This document shows positions 44,304-57,204 of a DNA stretch of 64,000 nt, piece after piece. The notes under the pieces were generated by a model. That model was not told the origin of the DNA. It made no database searches and saw only the letters and a list, made by a program, of their open reading frames with translations. Source of the stretch: Azolla caroliniana. Its lineage: Eukaryota; Polypodiophyta. The DNA is taken from positions 13,950,001 to 14,014,000 of the forward strand of contig JBHGNT010000015.1 in the NCBI GenBank assembly GCA_043228905.1, given 5' to 3'. The position numbers and the translations under genes are program-made. Within the stretch, counting starts at the first letter, position 1; every line of letters starts with the position of its first letter.

Positions 44304-47075
44304 ATGAGTGAAGATTCACCGTTCTCGATTGAAGAATATTGTTTGTCATAAGACTCATCGTTTTCTACCGAAGAGTATTGTTTGTCGATAGACTCACCAT
44401 ATTCTATTGAAGAATATTGTCTGTCGACAAACTCACCATATTCTATCGAAGAATATTATCTGAGCTCATCTTCACCTACAGGGAATGTAAATAATGAAAC
44501 ATGTGAAGAGTTCTCTATTGAAAAATACGATATTAATAAAGATACGGAGAATGAAGTTAGTGCCAATGAAACATCGAATAACACTGGCGATGGTCACAAC
44601 AAAGAATCAGATTGTAACAAGGTTACACCAACCTCTATGCAGGAAGAGAAATCTGGAAGCCCTATGCATATTAGAAGAATCCCACGAAGAATTCGTCTGG
44701 CTAGATTTAGCTTGGTGACATCAGATAAACAGATTGGATTTGATGTCAAAAAAATATGTTGTGCCCGTGGTTGTATGTCTATGATTGGAAAATCAAAGTT
44801 GCGAGAATTAAGGCGATACTATTTTTCGATGACTGGTGATGAGCAAGACACTTACCTCGGGTCACATATGCAACTAGTATCTGACAAATGTACGAGGATC
44901 AAAGTATCATTCGAGTATTATGTCTTCCATGCACAAAAGATATGTAGAGTTGCATTCAAAATTGTGTTATGTGTTAGTAACATGCGGCTACATAGAGTAC
45001 AACAACGTCTACTTAGCGGGGATCAGATGCTCAATTGTAAAGAGGTTCCAAGTATGAAAGGTGCAATTGGTTGGATGAAAAGTTACTTTCAGTTCAATTG
45101 TGAAGTAATGCCCACTACAGGTAGGATGCACCTTTCTGATAATTATACACGTCGGGAAGTTTATGATGTCTATCGATCTGATATGGTGGGCTCACGTAAT
45201 AAGTCTGTCACATATAGCCAATTCACAAGATTATGGAGTGCTCGGTTTTCAAATGTTATCATTCCATGTAAAGTATGCATGGGGTATTGCTCCATTTGTG
45301 CAAATCTTAAAAGTTTGGCTAAAGGTGCAAAGACATCAATGGAAAAGGATATGAGTAAGAAGTTACTACAAGAGCATCGTGAGGCACAATCGTTAGAACG
45401 AAAGAAGGTGATGCATCATAGAGAGAAGTGTTTGAAGAGGCCCGAACAATACATGTGCTTAATGATAGATGGCATGGACCAGAAGAAAACGTGCTTGCCG
45501 CATATGCGAAGGCTCCCCAAAGATGTCAATGATGAGTGCCTTGTTCAAATGCACTTGGTGGGATGCTTGGCTTATAATAGGTCTGTTGGACCTCATGTCT
45601 TCATTACATACCCCAATGTTCACAATGACCCTAACCTAACAGTTACAGTGATTCACCGAGTTTTGATGTCTTGGGGCCAACCTTTCCCCCCTGTTCTATA
45701 CATTCAATTGGACGATACTGCTAGAGAGAACAAAAATTCAACTGTGTTTGGCTATCTAAGTATGTTGGTCAACCAAGGATTGTTTAGGAAAGTGAAAGTC
45801 AATTTTCTTTTGGTTGGCCACACACATGACCATATAGATAAGATGTTTAGCACATTCTCTAGACAATTGTCTCGGCATGATGCTTTCACTTTACCTAAAC
45901 TATTTGATGTCATTTGTGATGCATATACACCATGCCCAAAAGTGTTACACTTGAAGGAGGTATATGACTTTAAGAGATATATATTAGATGGGGGTGGTGG
46001 GAATGTTAAAGTGCTTGCCCAGTTAAACAGTATAAGTTTCAATCACATTTTTATGATAAAGAAAAATGAAATAAGTGGTTCTACACTTTTGTATGCTAAA
46101 CAATATTCATCTTCTACAACATGGGAACCTGAAGGTGGTTGCCAGTTATTACTTTGTATGCCGAGTACAATTGTCCATGGAGCTAAGCAAATGCCAATTG
46201 AGAAGAAAGGACAGTTGCAGAGTGTCTTGGTATCGGAACAAAAACGGTCATGGCTCCAAGCCTTAGAAGAAAAAAGAAATCATATTGAGGCCGCCAAGAA
46301 ATATGCCGCACAACAAGATACGTCATGATGGGATGTATTTTATAGTGATTAGAAAGGAATTATAGACAATTGTGTATTTGGTGATAATTGGAATTTGGAA
46401 ACGCCATTCACATGGTCGCTGCAACATGATCGTGTAAATAGAACTCCGGAGCAACCAGCAAATGCGATTAATGATAACTTGGTCCATCCACAACAAAGAG
46501 ACATTTCTGTGGGACCAAGGATGACCAAAGCAGCCGAAGCTAGATGGCAAGGCAATTTGCAAGAGCTCACAGCGGGGATGCTGATTGCAACGCCAACTGA
46601 TGAGAACTCACATGGCCACCAATTTTGGGTGGGTAAAATTCTAGAAGTGCTAATGCATGAAATAGAAAATACAATCAAGTCTATAAACGTTCATTGGTAC
46701 AACACTAGAAGTGCAAATGCTTTTATAGGTAAGTATACATTGGAGATAATTGAATGCCCAACAAGAAGGGGAGGTAGGAAGAGGAAGCGAAACATTCGTA
46801 ACACCTCGACCCTTGATATCTCTGATGTGGATATCATCGTGTACAACTTCACACTTACAAAAGACGGACGATTAAGGAAGTGAACAATAGATATAATAAA
46901 AGAAAAATTACCAGGTCTACAAGGTGGCTCGACTCAAAGGCAAACGAGATCTGCTACATATAGTCTAGAGTCAAACCATTTGGTTTATGACGAAGATAAT
47001 ACACTAATTAGTACATCTGAGGATGACGAGGAGGAATCGTCATTGTATATTAGTTATAGTAGTGATTCTCCGTAA
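44304..47075 (+). pseudogene. Element B transposase, DUF7869-like, nearly complete
   Basis: A 924-codon frame from the ATG at 44304 to TAA at 47073, with in-frame stops at 44349 (TAA), 46326 (TGA), 46350 (TAG) and 46881 (TGA). The main open part is 44382-46328 (648 codons). It begins with four 13-residue repeats (DSPYSIEEYCLST type). Residues about 325-334 have CMGYCSICANL, a cysteine pair. IDGMDQKKTCLPH holds a candidate catalytic D at about 389. QLDDTARENKNSTVFGYLSM has D at about 470. FLLVGHTHDHIDKMFS has D at about 512. I recognise this layout from multi-copy DUF7869-type proteins and infer a D-D-D RNase-H-like transposase. The C-terminal part (46395-46883), FWVGKILEVLMHEIEN with INVHWYNTRSANAFIGKY, looks like a small beta-barrel domain. 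Copies A and C are 60-70% similar by eye. Confidence 0.8.
44313..44465 (+). repeat. 39 bp coding repeat at the transposase N-terminus
   Basis: Four tandem 39 bp units (GACTCACCATATTCTATTGA type), each encoding 13 residues around the core S-I-E-E-Y. The second unit follows the TAA at 44349. Copy C has two related units (FSVEPYLFS, FSVEEYKWS). Confidence 0.88.
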
Positions 47076-47499
47076 CGGAGTGATCATTAATGTATTTTTG
47101 GTTATTAAGTGTAACTACATTCCGCTTGTAACAAATCGAGTAATATAAAAGCATCTGTTTTGAATTCTTATGATTTCTAAAAAATCGTTTCCTATAAAAT
47201 AACATTGGTTGTAAAGTTTGTGATAAAAATTGCGAATGTAACTTTTTCAAATTCCACATTTTTTAGTTACTTCTAAATCACAAAAATAGTGGATTTTTAA
47301 CCTTTTTCATAGTATATTTGAACATGTATGATACTGATATCAATGTATTTTGTAAAATCATTGAAAAAGTACTAAAATCAACTAAAATATTCCTTGTCCT
47401 TCCATTTATGCACGATCCTTCCACTTGTGAACGCGAATGTGTTATATTGATTGTCGAAGATACAATGGTAGCTACAGAGACTATAGTTGTAGAGGCTTA
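47076..47499. other. 3' flank of element B
   Basis: AT-rich non-coding sequence after the transposase. It shares no obvious sequence with the A and C 3' flanks, and no inverted terminus is seen. Confidence 0.45.
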
Positions 47500-47885
47500 A
47501 GAGGTTGAACAAAAGTATTGAACCAGAATGGTTTTAAAATTACCTGAAGGCCTCCTTATATACAACACATGATCCACGATGCTATGCCACATTCTAGACA
47601 TTCAGAGTTCTGCTACATGCATGAGCATCACATGCATGATCCACATGTACACAATGCATGCATGATCGTCATCCCATGATCATCATCCACATGAACATCC
47701 TCCACATGATCATCATCCTCATGACTATCATCCACATGACCATCATACATCATCATAGCAATCAATGCATAATATAATCTTCATGAGCACCACTAGACTC
47801 AACATAATGGCATGACCCATTGGTTAAGACCTCGCCACGTGTAGCCCTAAGGTCAATGGTTCTAGTCATGATCATGACTCTATCC
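47500..47885 (-). repeat. Probable Gypsy-2b 3' LTR region
   Basis: On the minus strand a polypurine run AAGAGGGGGATA (plus-strand 47883-47894) precedes sequence with a CATGATCATGAC palindrome and many CATGATCATC repeats. Position relative to the integrase end (48037) fits an LTR. Exact ends were not fixed. Confidence 0.5.
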
Positions 47886-48939
47886 CCCTCTTAGAATGAC
47901 GAGTTGTACGAGTCAGCATGGAGATATGAAGACCGAGCTTCTAAGGATACTGATTGTGAAACTCCTGGATAAGACCATGAGCATTCACCAAATGTGCATC
48001 AAGTTCCCATGTGCGATATTGTGGCCCATAACATTCCTAATCCACCAAATAATATAGGTGACCGTATCGGATCTTCGAGTCAAGAATGACTGCAACCTCG
48101 TAGTCAGATCCATCAATAATCTCTATTGCAAGTGGAGGCAACATAACATGATTCAAAATTCCAGTAAGGACACAAGGCTCTAAGAAAGAACAATGGAATA
48201 CAGGATGAAGTCGCATGTGGGAAGGTAAATCAAGACAAAATGTCACCTCATTATTCTTCCCACTTATCACAAAAGGTCCCAATCATTGATAATCCAATTT
48301 ATCACAAGGTCGAGTCATTTCTAGATGTCAACATAGTAGCCACACTCTATCCCCGACGTGAAATGTGTTTTGAACTCCATGGGAATCAACAACTTGTTTT
48401 TGTGATGCTTGAGCATGTTGTAATTGAGTTGTTACATCTAGTTGTATCTAACGAATCTGAGATAATCAATTCTCCGCACTAGGATTGGTAGAAGCTTGAG
48501 GGATCTCTAGGAAGGTCCAATATTGATGTTGACCACTATGTGCAAAGAATGGGGTGATCTTAATAGAGGATTGCACTAAATTATTATGTGTAAATTCTAC
48601 AAATGTAGAGTATCAACCCAATTGTCTTGTTGATAACTAATGAAACATCAAAGATATTGCTCCAATGTCTGATTGGTATTCTTGGCTTGATCATCAGTTT
48701 GAGGATGATAGCTAGAAGAGAGACTGCATGATATATGTAATAGTGACAATAAGTGTCGCAAGAATTTAGACACAAACTGTGAACCTCGATTGATAATGAT
48801 AGTATTTGGAAGACCATGATGCGCATAAAAAGATCAACAGTTCCTGCACTAGTAATATTTTTAGTACACGCTGTCATGAAGCTAATGCATCACGATGTCC
48901 AAACAACCTCAAAATTGCTAAAACACACTTTCATCAACT

Positions 48940-49820
48940 AGTGTCCATTGCGAGGAGTTCATAAGAGTTTACAGATTAAAAATTAGAGTTCCAGGTGAAA
49001 AGTTATGACCGTTAGAGCGTTTCGCTAAAATCAGGAATTTACCACGGTAACTTAGAATTGGCAAGTAGAGTTAATGAATTGGAAAGCTAGAGGAAGTAAC
49101 AAGGAATCCATAGGATTTTACAGATTGTGAATCGGAGTCTGGGAGCCCAAGTTAAAGCCCCGACAATAAGTACGTTGCAAAATTATAAGAAATAAAAATC
49201 TAAAAAAATGGCCACCCTGCAAACTGCCCTTTTGCAGGGCGGTTTGAGGGTTGTTTGATGGAGTTGGAGAGGCCTTCCCCCACTGATAAAAGGCCTCTCC
49301 CCCTAGAGGAAATGGCATCCACCAACAAGGAGGGTTCCACCATCGAGGAGTCCAGCGACCCCTCCCCTATAGAGAAGGGAATGACGAGGCGACCTTCCTC
49401 CCTATCGTGAAAGGGCAAGGCCATGGAGGTCATGCGAAGGTGAACACAAGAAGAGGTCATACATGGGACTCGGCCACTCCACGAAGGGTCATAAATGGGA
49501 CTCGGCCACTTGACAAAGAGGTCGTAGACGGGACTCAACCACCCGAGAAGAGGTCGTAGACGGGCCTCGGCCACCCGACGAAGAGGTCGTAGACGGGATT
49601 CGGCCACCCGAGAAGAGGTCCTAGATGAGATTCAGACACCCGACAAAGAGGTCCTAAACAAGACTCGGCCACTCGAGAGTAGGTCGTAGACGGGACTCGA
49701 CCACCTAACTACAGAAGAACCGGAGGGAAAGAGAAGAGCAAGAAGAAGAAGCATAGAGGAGATGAAGAGGATGTGTAAAGTCCAGGGAACCGACAATATC
49801 TCACCGAGTCACAGAATCCC
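48940..49820. mobile_element. Insertion inside Gypsy-2b integrase
   Basis: Same insertion as at 9100-9960, with its own copy of the 32 bp minisatellite at 49450-49710. Shared position shows it predates the duplication. Confidence 0.5.
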
Positions 49821-49978
49821 AATGATTGCAACACACGACCACAAACATTATGACAATGCCAAAAAATGTGCCATCCTTGTAAATCTATCAACCGTAGTTA
49901 AGATAACATCAAAACCTTTAGAACATGGCAAATCTATGATAAAATCTAATGAAATAGATTGCCATGGTTGTTCTGGAA

Positions 49979-51820
49979 TCAATAGGGGTTGCAATAAACC
50001 ATAGGGTCTATGTCAATGAATCTTGGTATGACAACAAGTGTCGCATGTGCGAGCATAATCTCACACAAAATCATGAAGTTGTGGCCACTAGAAGGAACGA
50101 GATACCAATTCCAATGTCTTATGAATTCCAAAATGGCCAGCCATGTAGCCATCATGGCATTTCTCCAATACTTTGAGAAGACCACATCCATCTGTAACAT
50201 ATAAAAGCACTTTATAATAGAGTAACCCATTTCTCTAGTAGAATTTCTTGTAATCGATATGTGGATGTTGTGTTTTTAAGCATGACGCTCATGCTGGAGT
50301 AATATGACTTAGTATCTCTTGAGCAAAAATATCTATGCGAATATCATGCTTAATAATATCAAGTGTACTGGAATCAAATGGAGTACCAAAAACTTTTCTT
50401 GTAAGTAAATGTGTGGGGACATAGAAGAACTTGTTTTTTATTATCAAAGGTACGATCGCCAAGATTGGGAGTAAGATAAAAGCATCAAGACAACGCATTT
50501 GCCTTTCGTTGCAATTCCCGTCGCCGATATTTGATCTTAAAAGCAAACCGAGTAAGAAATTGTGCCCATCAAGCTTTTCATCTATTAAGCACTCATGCTG
50601 ATTGGAAATACGTGAGGCTCTTGTGATCATTATATACAATGATCTAATGAGGAGACCCTTCCAAAAATTGTCTTCTTTGCTCAGAACAATCAACAATAGA
50701 CAATAACTCTTTATCATGAATCTCGTAACTAATCTCAGTTGCATTAAAATTATGTGAGTGAAAAACAATTGGATGCAACTTTTCATCATGTCTTGATTGT
50801 GATAGAACACTCCCCAAGTGCGAAATCGGATGCATCAGCTTCAATAATAAATGACTTACCAATGTCGACATGTGCTAGGATGAGAGTTGAAGTAAAGGCA
50901 AGCTTGAGCTCCATGAATGCCTTTTCTGCATCCTTCGTCCACATGAATGAATGATTCTTCTTTGTAAGTTGAATGAGAGGAAGAATTATCTTTGAATAGT
51001 CCCTGATGAATTTATGATAAAATTAGCAAAACCTAACAAACATTGTACATCCCGTACAGAGCTCGGTGATTTCTAATCAAGGATTGTTCTGACTTTTGCA
51101 AGATCTATAACAACACCATGTTCTGAAACTATATAGCCCAGAAATTCCACTTGCTGGTAGTCAAAATCACATTTTTCAATTTTAGCATAGAGACCATATT
51201 CTCATAATCTCTATAGCACTTGTCGAACATGGATATCATGTTCCTAATGTGTCTTAGAATATATTAAGATATTGATATCTAAGAAATCTCGAAAGATATC
51301 ATTTTCCATATGTTGAAACACTGCATGAGTATTGGTTAGGCCAAAATGAATGATTGTATAGTCAAAATGTCCATAGTGCGTGCAGAAAGCTATCTTCCAC
51401 TCATCCCCATGTTGAATCTGAACTAGATTGTATGCACCTCATAAATCAATCTTCGTAAAAAATAATTCTGCTAAGGCGCTCCAAGAGACTAGATATCAAG
51501 GGTAAAGCATATGTATTATGGATTGTAACTTTGTCCAGGCCTCGGTAGTCTACCACTAAACGAAGGGATCCATCTTTTTTCTTCACAAAGAAGATAGGAG
51601 CTCCAACTTGCGATCTTGGATGTCTGATAAAGCCATTCTCTAAATTTTCATCAATATAAGCCCTAAGAACTTCTAACTCAGATGGTGATAAATTGTAAAT
51701 TGAGCCCCATGGTGGCTCCTTTCCCTCTTCTAGATCAGTGGGACAATCATATGGACGATACTCTTGAAGTTTACTAGCTTTATCCTTATAAAAAACATCA
51801 GTATATTCTTCATACATTTT
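49979..51820 (-). pseudogene. Gypsy-2b RT, RNase H and integrase start
   Basis: RT fingers are well kept at 51446-51817: [40 protein letters not shown] and [15 protein letters not shown]. RNase H-side sequence at 50644-50871 reads LHPIVFHSHNFNATEISYEI and HDKELLSIV. Integrase zinc and core start lie at 49979-50230. Deletions remove the part that contains the catalytic Y-x-D-D near 51290, which is visible in copy 1 (as Y-L-N-D). Confidence 0.85.
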
Positions 51821-51831
51821 TGGAAGTTTTC

Positions 51832-52465
51832 CATTAGATGTATTGTGAGAACTTGTCTTAACTAATTCTGAAAATAGAAAAATCTCCTCTTATCGTCCTT
51901 CCTTGCGCAATTCTTTTAGTGAAATAGTAGAAATTTGATGAACTTTCTTAGAGCACGAAATATGATGTCTACCTTGAATCTCTCGTTGGTACGAATCTAT
52001 TTTCAGATTGTGAAGCTCAAGCCATGGTAAGCCCAACATGATTGGATGTTCGGGGCTACTAATTATATTGAATGAAATGATGCATGCCAGTTTATCTAGT
52101 ATATTCTTCATACATTTTTGGAAGTTTTCCAATAGATGTATTGTGAGAACTGGACTTAACTAATTCTAAAAATAGAAACATTTCCTCTTATCGTCCTTGC
52201 GCAATTCTTTTAGTGAAATGGTAAAAATTTGATGAACTTTCATAGAGCACGAAATATGATGTCTACCTTGAATCTCTCGTTGGTACGAATCTATTTTTGG
52301 ATTGTGAAGCTCAAGCCAAGGTAAGCCCAAGACGATTGGATGTTCAGGGCTACTAATTATATTGAATGAAATGATGCATGCCAGTTTATCTAAAACCACC
52401 CATAGAGGCTGTAATTCTTTGACTATATTACCAGATGCAATAGGACACCCATCAATTACAACCAT
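51832..52465 (-). pseudogene. Gypsy-2b protease, tandemly duplicated
   Basis: The protease C-terminal segment (ISSPEHPIMLGLPWLELHNL) occurs at 51890-52132 and again at 52166-52465. The tandem unit is about 297 bp: GATGTATTGTGAGAACT occurs near 51837 and 52134. Copy 1 has a single segment, so the duplication happened after the block was copied. The upstream copy retains IDGCPIASGNIVKELQPLWV. Confidence 0.85.
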
Positions 52466-52839
52466 TGAAATTGGGTATGGAAGCTTTTCTAAAGCTACTT
52501 TCTATGTGCAAGAAAATTCTCGATCCATTCCTAGCAGAGACGGAAATTGCATGACCACTTGATGTACCAAGTTGAACTTGAGCTAAAAAAAACTTTGTTG
52601 GCTTGCATGGAAGAAATGGAACCAATGCTAGGAATGAACCATGATGCTTTTTGGTTTTCCAACCAAATGGCTCCTATTTTGATCGGACCTACTCGTTTTC
52701 CTCCTCGTGTTTGGTCAATACCTCAAATCTATTGGATAGAGTGGGGCTATTGATGTTATGATTGTTATTAGATGCACCTATAAAATTAGAATAAGGTTTA
52801 TTGACTGTATTAATGTGATTGACTTTACGCCTTGGCCTA

Positions 52840-53750
52840 TTAGGACAATTGATGGCTATATGACCTGGTCTCCCACAATATAAACAAAGATGATTTGTAC
52901 AATGTTATTGTTTCTCTTCTTCTAAGAGAGGCCCTCGTCTACGAGTTACATCGATCTCCATAGGTGTTGTGGTCTCCATTCGAATTAGGCTATATGATTT
53001 CCTAAGAGATGCTTGTGTTGTTACAGATGTATATGTGGGAGCTAACCTTGGTTTTGTGATTTGTTATTGTTGCTCCAACTGTCGCTCAAAAAGTCGGTTA
53101 TTGCAGCGTACCACACGACTTATTACTTCTGTAAGTGATTTTGGATCTTCTGGAAACGTCAATAGTAGATCTTTCACATCGTTACGAAGACCAAAACAAA
53201 ATTGATCCACTAACGCTTGATCTTCCATGGGATGTCAGATGCGAGGAGAATAAAATTTGTAACCTTCGAATTTTGTTGATTGTGGTCTCATACTATCCAT
53301 GCCTCCAAAACAAGACTTGAACTCTTTAATAAATTCTTCAAACTTGCTTAATAATGGAAATCCATTTTCAAGTAATGGAGCAAACCAAGCTACGATTGTT
53401 CCCGTAAGCAAGGTGCTTAAGACATACTCGAGATGTGTTGGTTGGATAACGGGTTGGATGCATTTGGAAAACCAATTGAACTTGATTTAAGAACCCTTGG
53501 AATTTGATCACGTTTCATCAAAATTTCCGTGAAGATAAATTTAGGCTCTTTGAAGCCTCCATGATTCCCTGTTGCTTGTTGTTGCAAAGCAAGTAATGCT
53601 AATTCCAACTACTGCACCCATTGTAAGAACTCACCAAGTAATTGTTGTTTCTCCATAGTTGCCTTCTGTAAGTCATCTAGTAGACGTTGATTCTCCCGTT
53701 CAAGTGCCATGAACATGGTTTTGAAAAATTTCACTTTTGCTACAAGGACG
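52840..53750 (-). pseudogene. Gypsy-2b gag
   Basis: Carries the zinc knuckle CLYCGRPGHIAINC near 52860 and the same capsid-end sequence as Gypsy-2a. Fragmented by stops. Confidence 0.75.
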
Positions 53751-55531
53751 AGATAATCTTGTTGATTAACTATGGTCATAACTACAAAGGGCTATGAGAC
53801 GAAGGCGAATTCTGGTTCAAACTGTCAAGTGACTATATAAATGTATTATATAAAAGAAAAATAGAACAAGGCATGAATAGATCATAGAAAATAATGGATG
53901 TATATTCGTAGTGCGCGTTGTAGCCTACAGGCGATAAACCATCGTATAAAGTGTAGCCTCAGGCAATAACTATGAAAAGACTATCAATACTGTTGAAGGA
54001 AATCTCATAAGGAAAAAGGGAGGCAACAAACTTCAAACATCCTGCTGTGGCCATAAAGTTGAAAATGAATACGCTCACACTTCTTAGTCTCAACATCTTC
54101 TCCCTTTCTAATTCTTTCTGAGAGTTGTAAAAAACATTTTCCTCAATATATCTAAGCTTCTAGCCATCCTTGGGTACATCTAGGTAGGATTTTAGATTGA
54201 GAGATCATGCCTCTTGTAGTTTTCATCCACTATTTTACAACTCTAAGCTCTAATATCAAGCTAGTGGATGATTCATGCTGCACAAGTGAGGTACATCCAA
54301 TTGGAAGGTGCATACTTTGCTCCTAACTCAATAGATAAATGGAAGTGGAGGCAATAAATTGAAGGTAGTGGATGATCCATGGTGCATAATTGAGGTACAT
54401 CCAATTGGAGGTTGCATACCTTTCTTCTAACGCAATAGCTAAAGTGAATTTTCATAGGATACTTTGACAGTTCATACCCCTGAAAAGGTGGTTAAGGAAC
54501 ATAGGGTGCATAAGTATGTAGGAAAGGGTTTGCTTCTCAAAAGACAAACAAGAACTTCAGAGGGTGCCAAGAAAGGTTGTCAAGATGCTCGTTTGGAGAA
54601 AAGGACATCACTAAAACTTGTGTATATATATGTAACGTATACATACATTTGTAATTTTGCAAGGATGCAAATATTACGAACTATGAATATGCATGCCCTA
54701 AGTGTTTCTTCTACAATGTCCAAGGTGCAAGAAATTGTCAATTTGCTTGCAGATGATTTCTTGCTTTATGTTGTTATACATATGCAGCAATGCGGAATTT
54801 TTCCATATAGTATTGATGAAGGAAATTTGGGTATGCTCAATTCAGGATTTGTTTGTTCTAAAATATTCTTCCGGCTTCTTAAATGTTAGTGGTTACAAGT
54901 TTGACATATCTGTATATATGATTATATTATCTCCACCTTGTAGGAAATTTATAGGTTAAGTTGGGATCTATATGTTAGCATAGGTGAGAGACTGATCCGA
55001 CGGGTGTCTGTGTTTGGTATCAGTAGCACATGTTTTGCTACACAGACTTGGTTTCATTTTTCTATGTACACTTTTGGAAGAAGTGATTTGGTTTTCGTGA
55101 ATCGTTTCTACATAGTTGCTGGGTATTCAAACTTTAAGTTGTAGCCTTTGGGCATTTTTTTTTCCTTTAAAGATACATCTATTAATATTAAATGATAATA
55201 CAAGAGATAGTAGAACGTGTACACTCTATGAGCTCAATGACAAAATGTAGTAATGAAGTAGAGTATGACGAAGATACAAATCATGTATGGGCCCAATGAA
55301 TATATAGAGATGATGGTCAAAATAGCCTTTGGGTGTTTTTAATACTACTGAACAAAATATTTCAAGAAAAAAAAAAGAAAAATTCAAAATCTTCAATGTC
55401 CCCCTCTATGGAGTTTAGAACCCTGAATCGATAGCTCATTTCATGTATGTTATGCATTTTATTTTATTCAACTATTTTTTCTTGTCGAATTGCATTTTTA
55501 TCAACTGCAGCATCTTTCACACCGTGCAAAC

Positions 55532-56152
55532 TGTTGATACTAGCAATTACTGTCGAGATTAACGCGGAATACTGCTCGGCCACAACCTAGTCTTAGCTCG
55601 TTTCGATGAGAATCAAACACCCAGAAAAATGGGATGGGAGTGAATACACGTACACACAGACTATAGAGAAGAGTACACTGGATGTTTACTTGGAAAACCC
55701 TAAAGGAGAAAAACCACGGGGGTGCACTAACTCCAACTATCACTATATGAGGGGAGTACAAATATATGCACAGAGGTAACAACCTGCTACACACAGTCTT
55801 CACCAGGCAGCGGTTACAACAGAAAGTGCTCTTAGCAACTTTCTCTCTCTCCTTGTCTCTTTCTCTCTCTCAGTACAACGGTTACTCATACAACAACAAC
55901 ACGCAACTCTCTGCTACATACTAAAAAGATGTTTTCCCTAGGTCATATTTATACCCATATGACTTTCGGGCTATTTACAAATATAACCCCAATGGGCTTT
56001 CTATCTCCTCATCCGGTGAGAGAGCGTCACTAGGTAATCTCCATCCGGCTCTCGCCGGGTACTCATCATCCGGCTCTTGTCGGGTACTCGTCATTTGGCT
56101 GTCGCCGGGTACTCTTATTCGGATCCCATCCAGAGGTACTGAATTCCGAATA
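55532..56152 (-). repeat. Copia-1 family 3' LTR, full length
   Basis: Bounded by a polypurine tract on the right and ATCAACA on the left. It contains a TATAAATATGACC promoter-like box (minus strand near 55955) and several copies of a CCGGCGAGAGCCGGATG motif. Confidence 0.75.
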
Positions 56153-57200
56153 ATCTCCCCCTTCATTCTGGCATCGGATGTCTTGTCAGCCCGATCCGCC
56201 TCCGGCACACGTCCAGCTTGTTGGGTGTCAGCACTTTGGTCAGCATGTCCAACCCGTTCTCCTCCGTATGGATTTTCATCAGCACGAACTCCTTATCTTC
56301 TACTCTTTCTTGGATCCAGTGGTATCTCCGCTAGATATCCTTCATCTGGGAATGGTAGGCCGCATTCTTCGCAAGGTGGATGGCACTTTGATTGTTGCAG
56401 TAGAGACGGTATTCCTCCTGTCGGATCCCAAGCTCACCGATGAAGTCCTTTATCCAGATTATCTCCTTGCCAGCTTCCACAACTGCTATGTACTCCGCCT
56501 CTGTGGTTGACAATGCAACTGTCTTCTGCAGCCTCGACTGCCACGAAACGACTCCCCCTGCATAATTCATGACATAACTAGATCTGGATCGGCTGGTATC
56601 CGCATCAGCCATCATATCCGAATCCGTGAATCCGTCGAATTAGGGTTTACCAGAGCCGAATCGGAGGCACATGCTCGAGGTGCCTTTCAAGGATCGGAGT
56701 ATCCACTTTACCGCGTTCCAGTGGTCTCTTCCGAGATTGCTCTTAAACCGGCTCACCACTCCGACTGCATATCCGATATCCAGCCGGGTACACACCATCC
56801 CATACATCAGGCTTCCGACTGCAAAGGCATATGGTATCTTCATCATATACGCCTTCTATGATTTTGTCTTCGGGCTTTTCTTACCCGATAATCTCCAGTT
56901 TTCCGAGAGTGTCGATCCAACCGGTTTCGCTTCCGACATGTTGAACTGTTGAAGCACCTTCGTCATGTATTTCTCTTGTGACAACCACAACAGCTTCTTC
57001 GACCGGTCCCAGATGATATGCATCCCCAGTATCTGTCTTGCCGGACCCAAGTGTTTTATTGAGAAGGTCTGGTTCAGAGCCTTCTTCCACATACGTATCT
57101 TGGCTTGGTCTCACCATCGACCTCTTGTCGATTACTCGTCGTCCGGCTCTCGCCGTTTACTCTTATTTGGATCACATCTGAAGGGACTGAATTCCCAACA
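55532..57200 (-). mobile_element. Rearranged Copia-1 relative, copy 2
   Basis: Same structure as 15776-16837 but with a full 3' LTR. On the minus strand: about 85 bp of LTR start (57200), RT from just after the Y-V-D-D box, RNase H, polypurine tract (56153-56164), and an LTR of about 621 bp (56152-55532). RNase H is well kept (VALSTTEAEYIAVVEAGKEI and LYCNNQSAIHLAKNAAYH at 56331-56615). This copy defines the LTR length for the family. Confidence 0.85.
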
Positions 57201-57204
57201 ATTA

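Larger units (their letters stand above)
48000..53940 (-). mobile_element. Gypsy-2b, second copy of Gypsy-2
   Basis: Minus-strand gypsy, more complete at its 3' end than Gypsy-2a. The integrase C-terminus at 48037-48282 reads LPSHMRLHPVFHCSFLEP, EIIDGSDYEVAVILDSKIR and YLVD, the join to a chromodomain. It then has the same order as copy 1: integrase core (48584-48877), 0.9 kb insertion (about 48940-49820), zinc and core start (49979-50230), RT/RNase H (50289-51820), protease (51890-52465), gag (52840-53750). Its protease segment is tandemly duplicated. All ORFs are broken. Confidence 0.88.

Noticed and set aside
44349-46883. Stop-codon reassignment to explain in-frame stops
   Set aside because: All three stop codons occur in frame, ordinary ORFs elsewhere end normally, and decay by C-to-T change is simpler.
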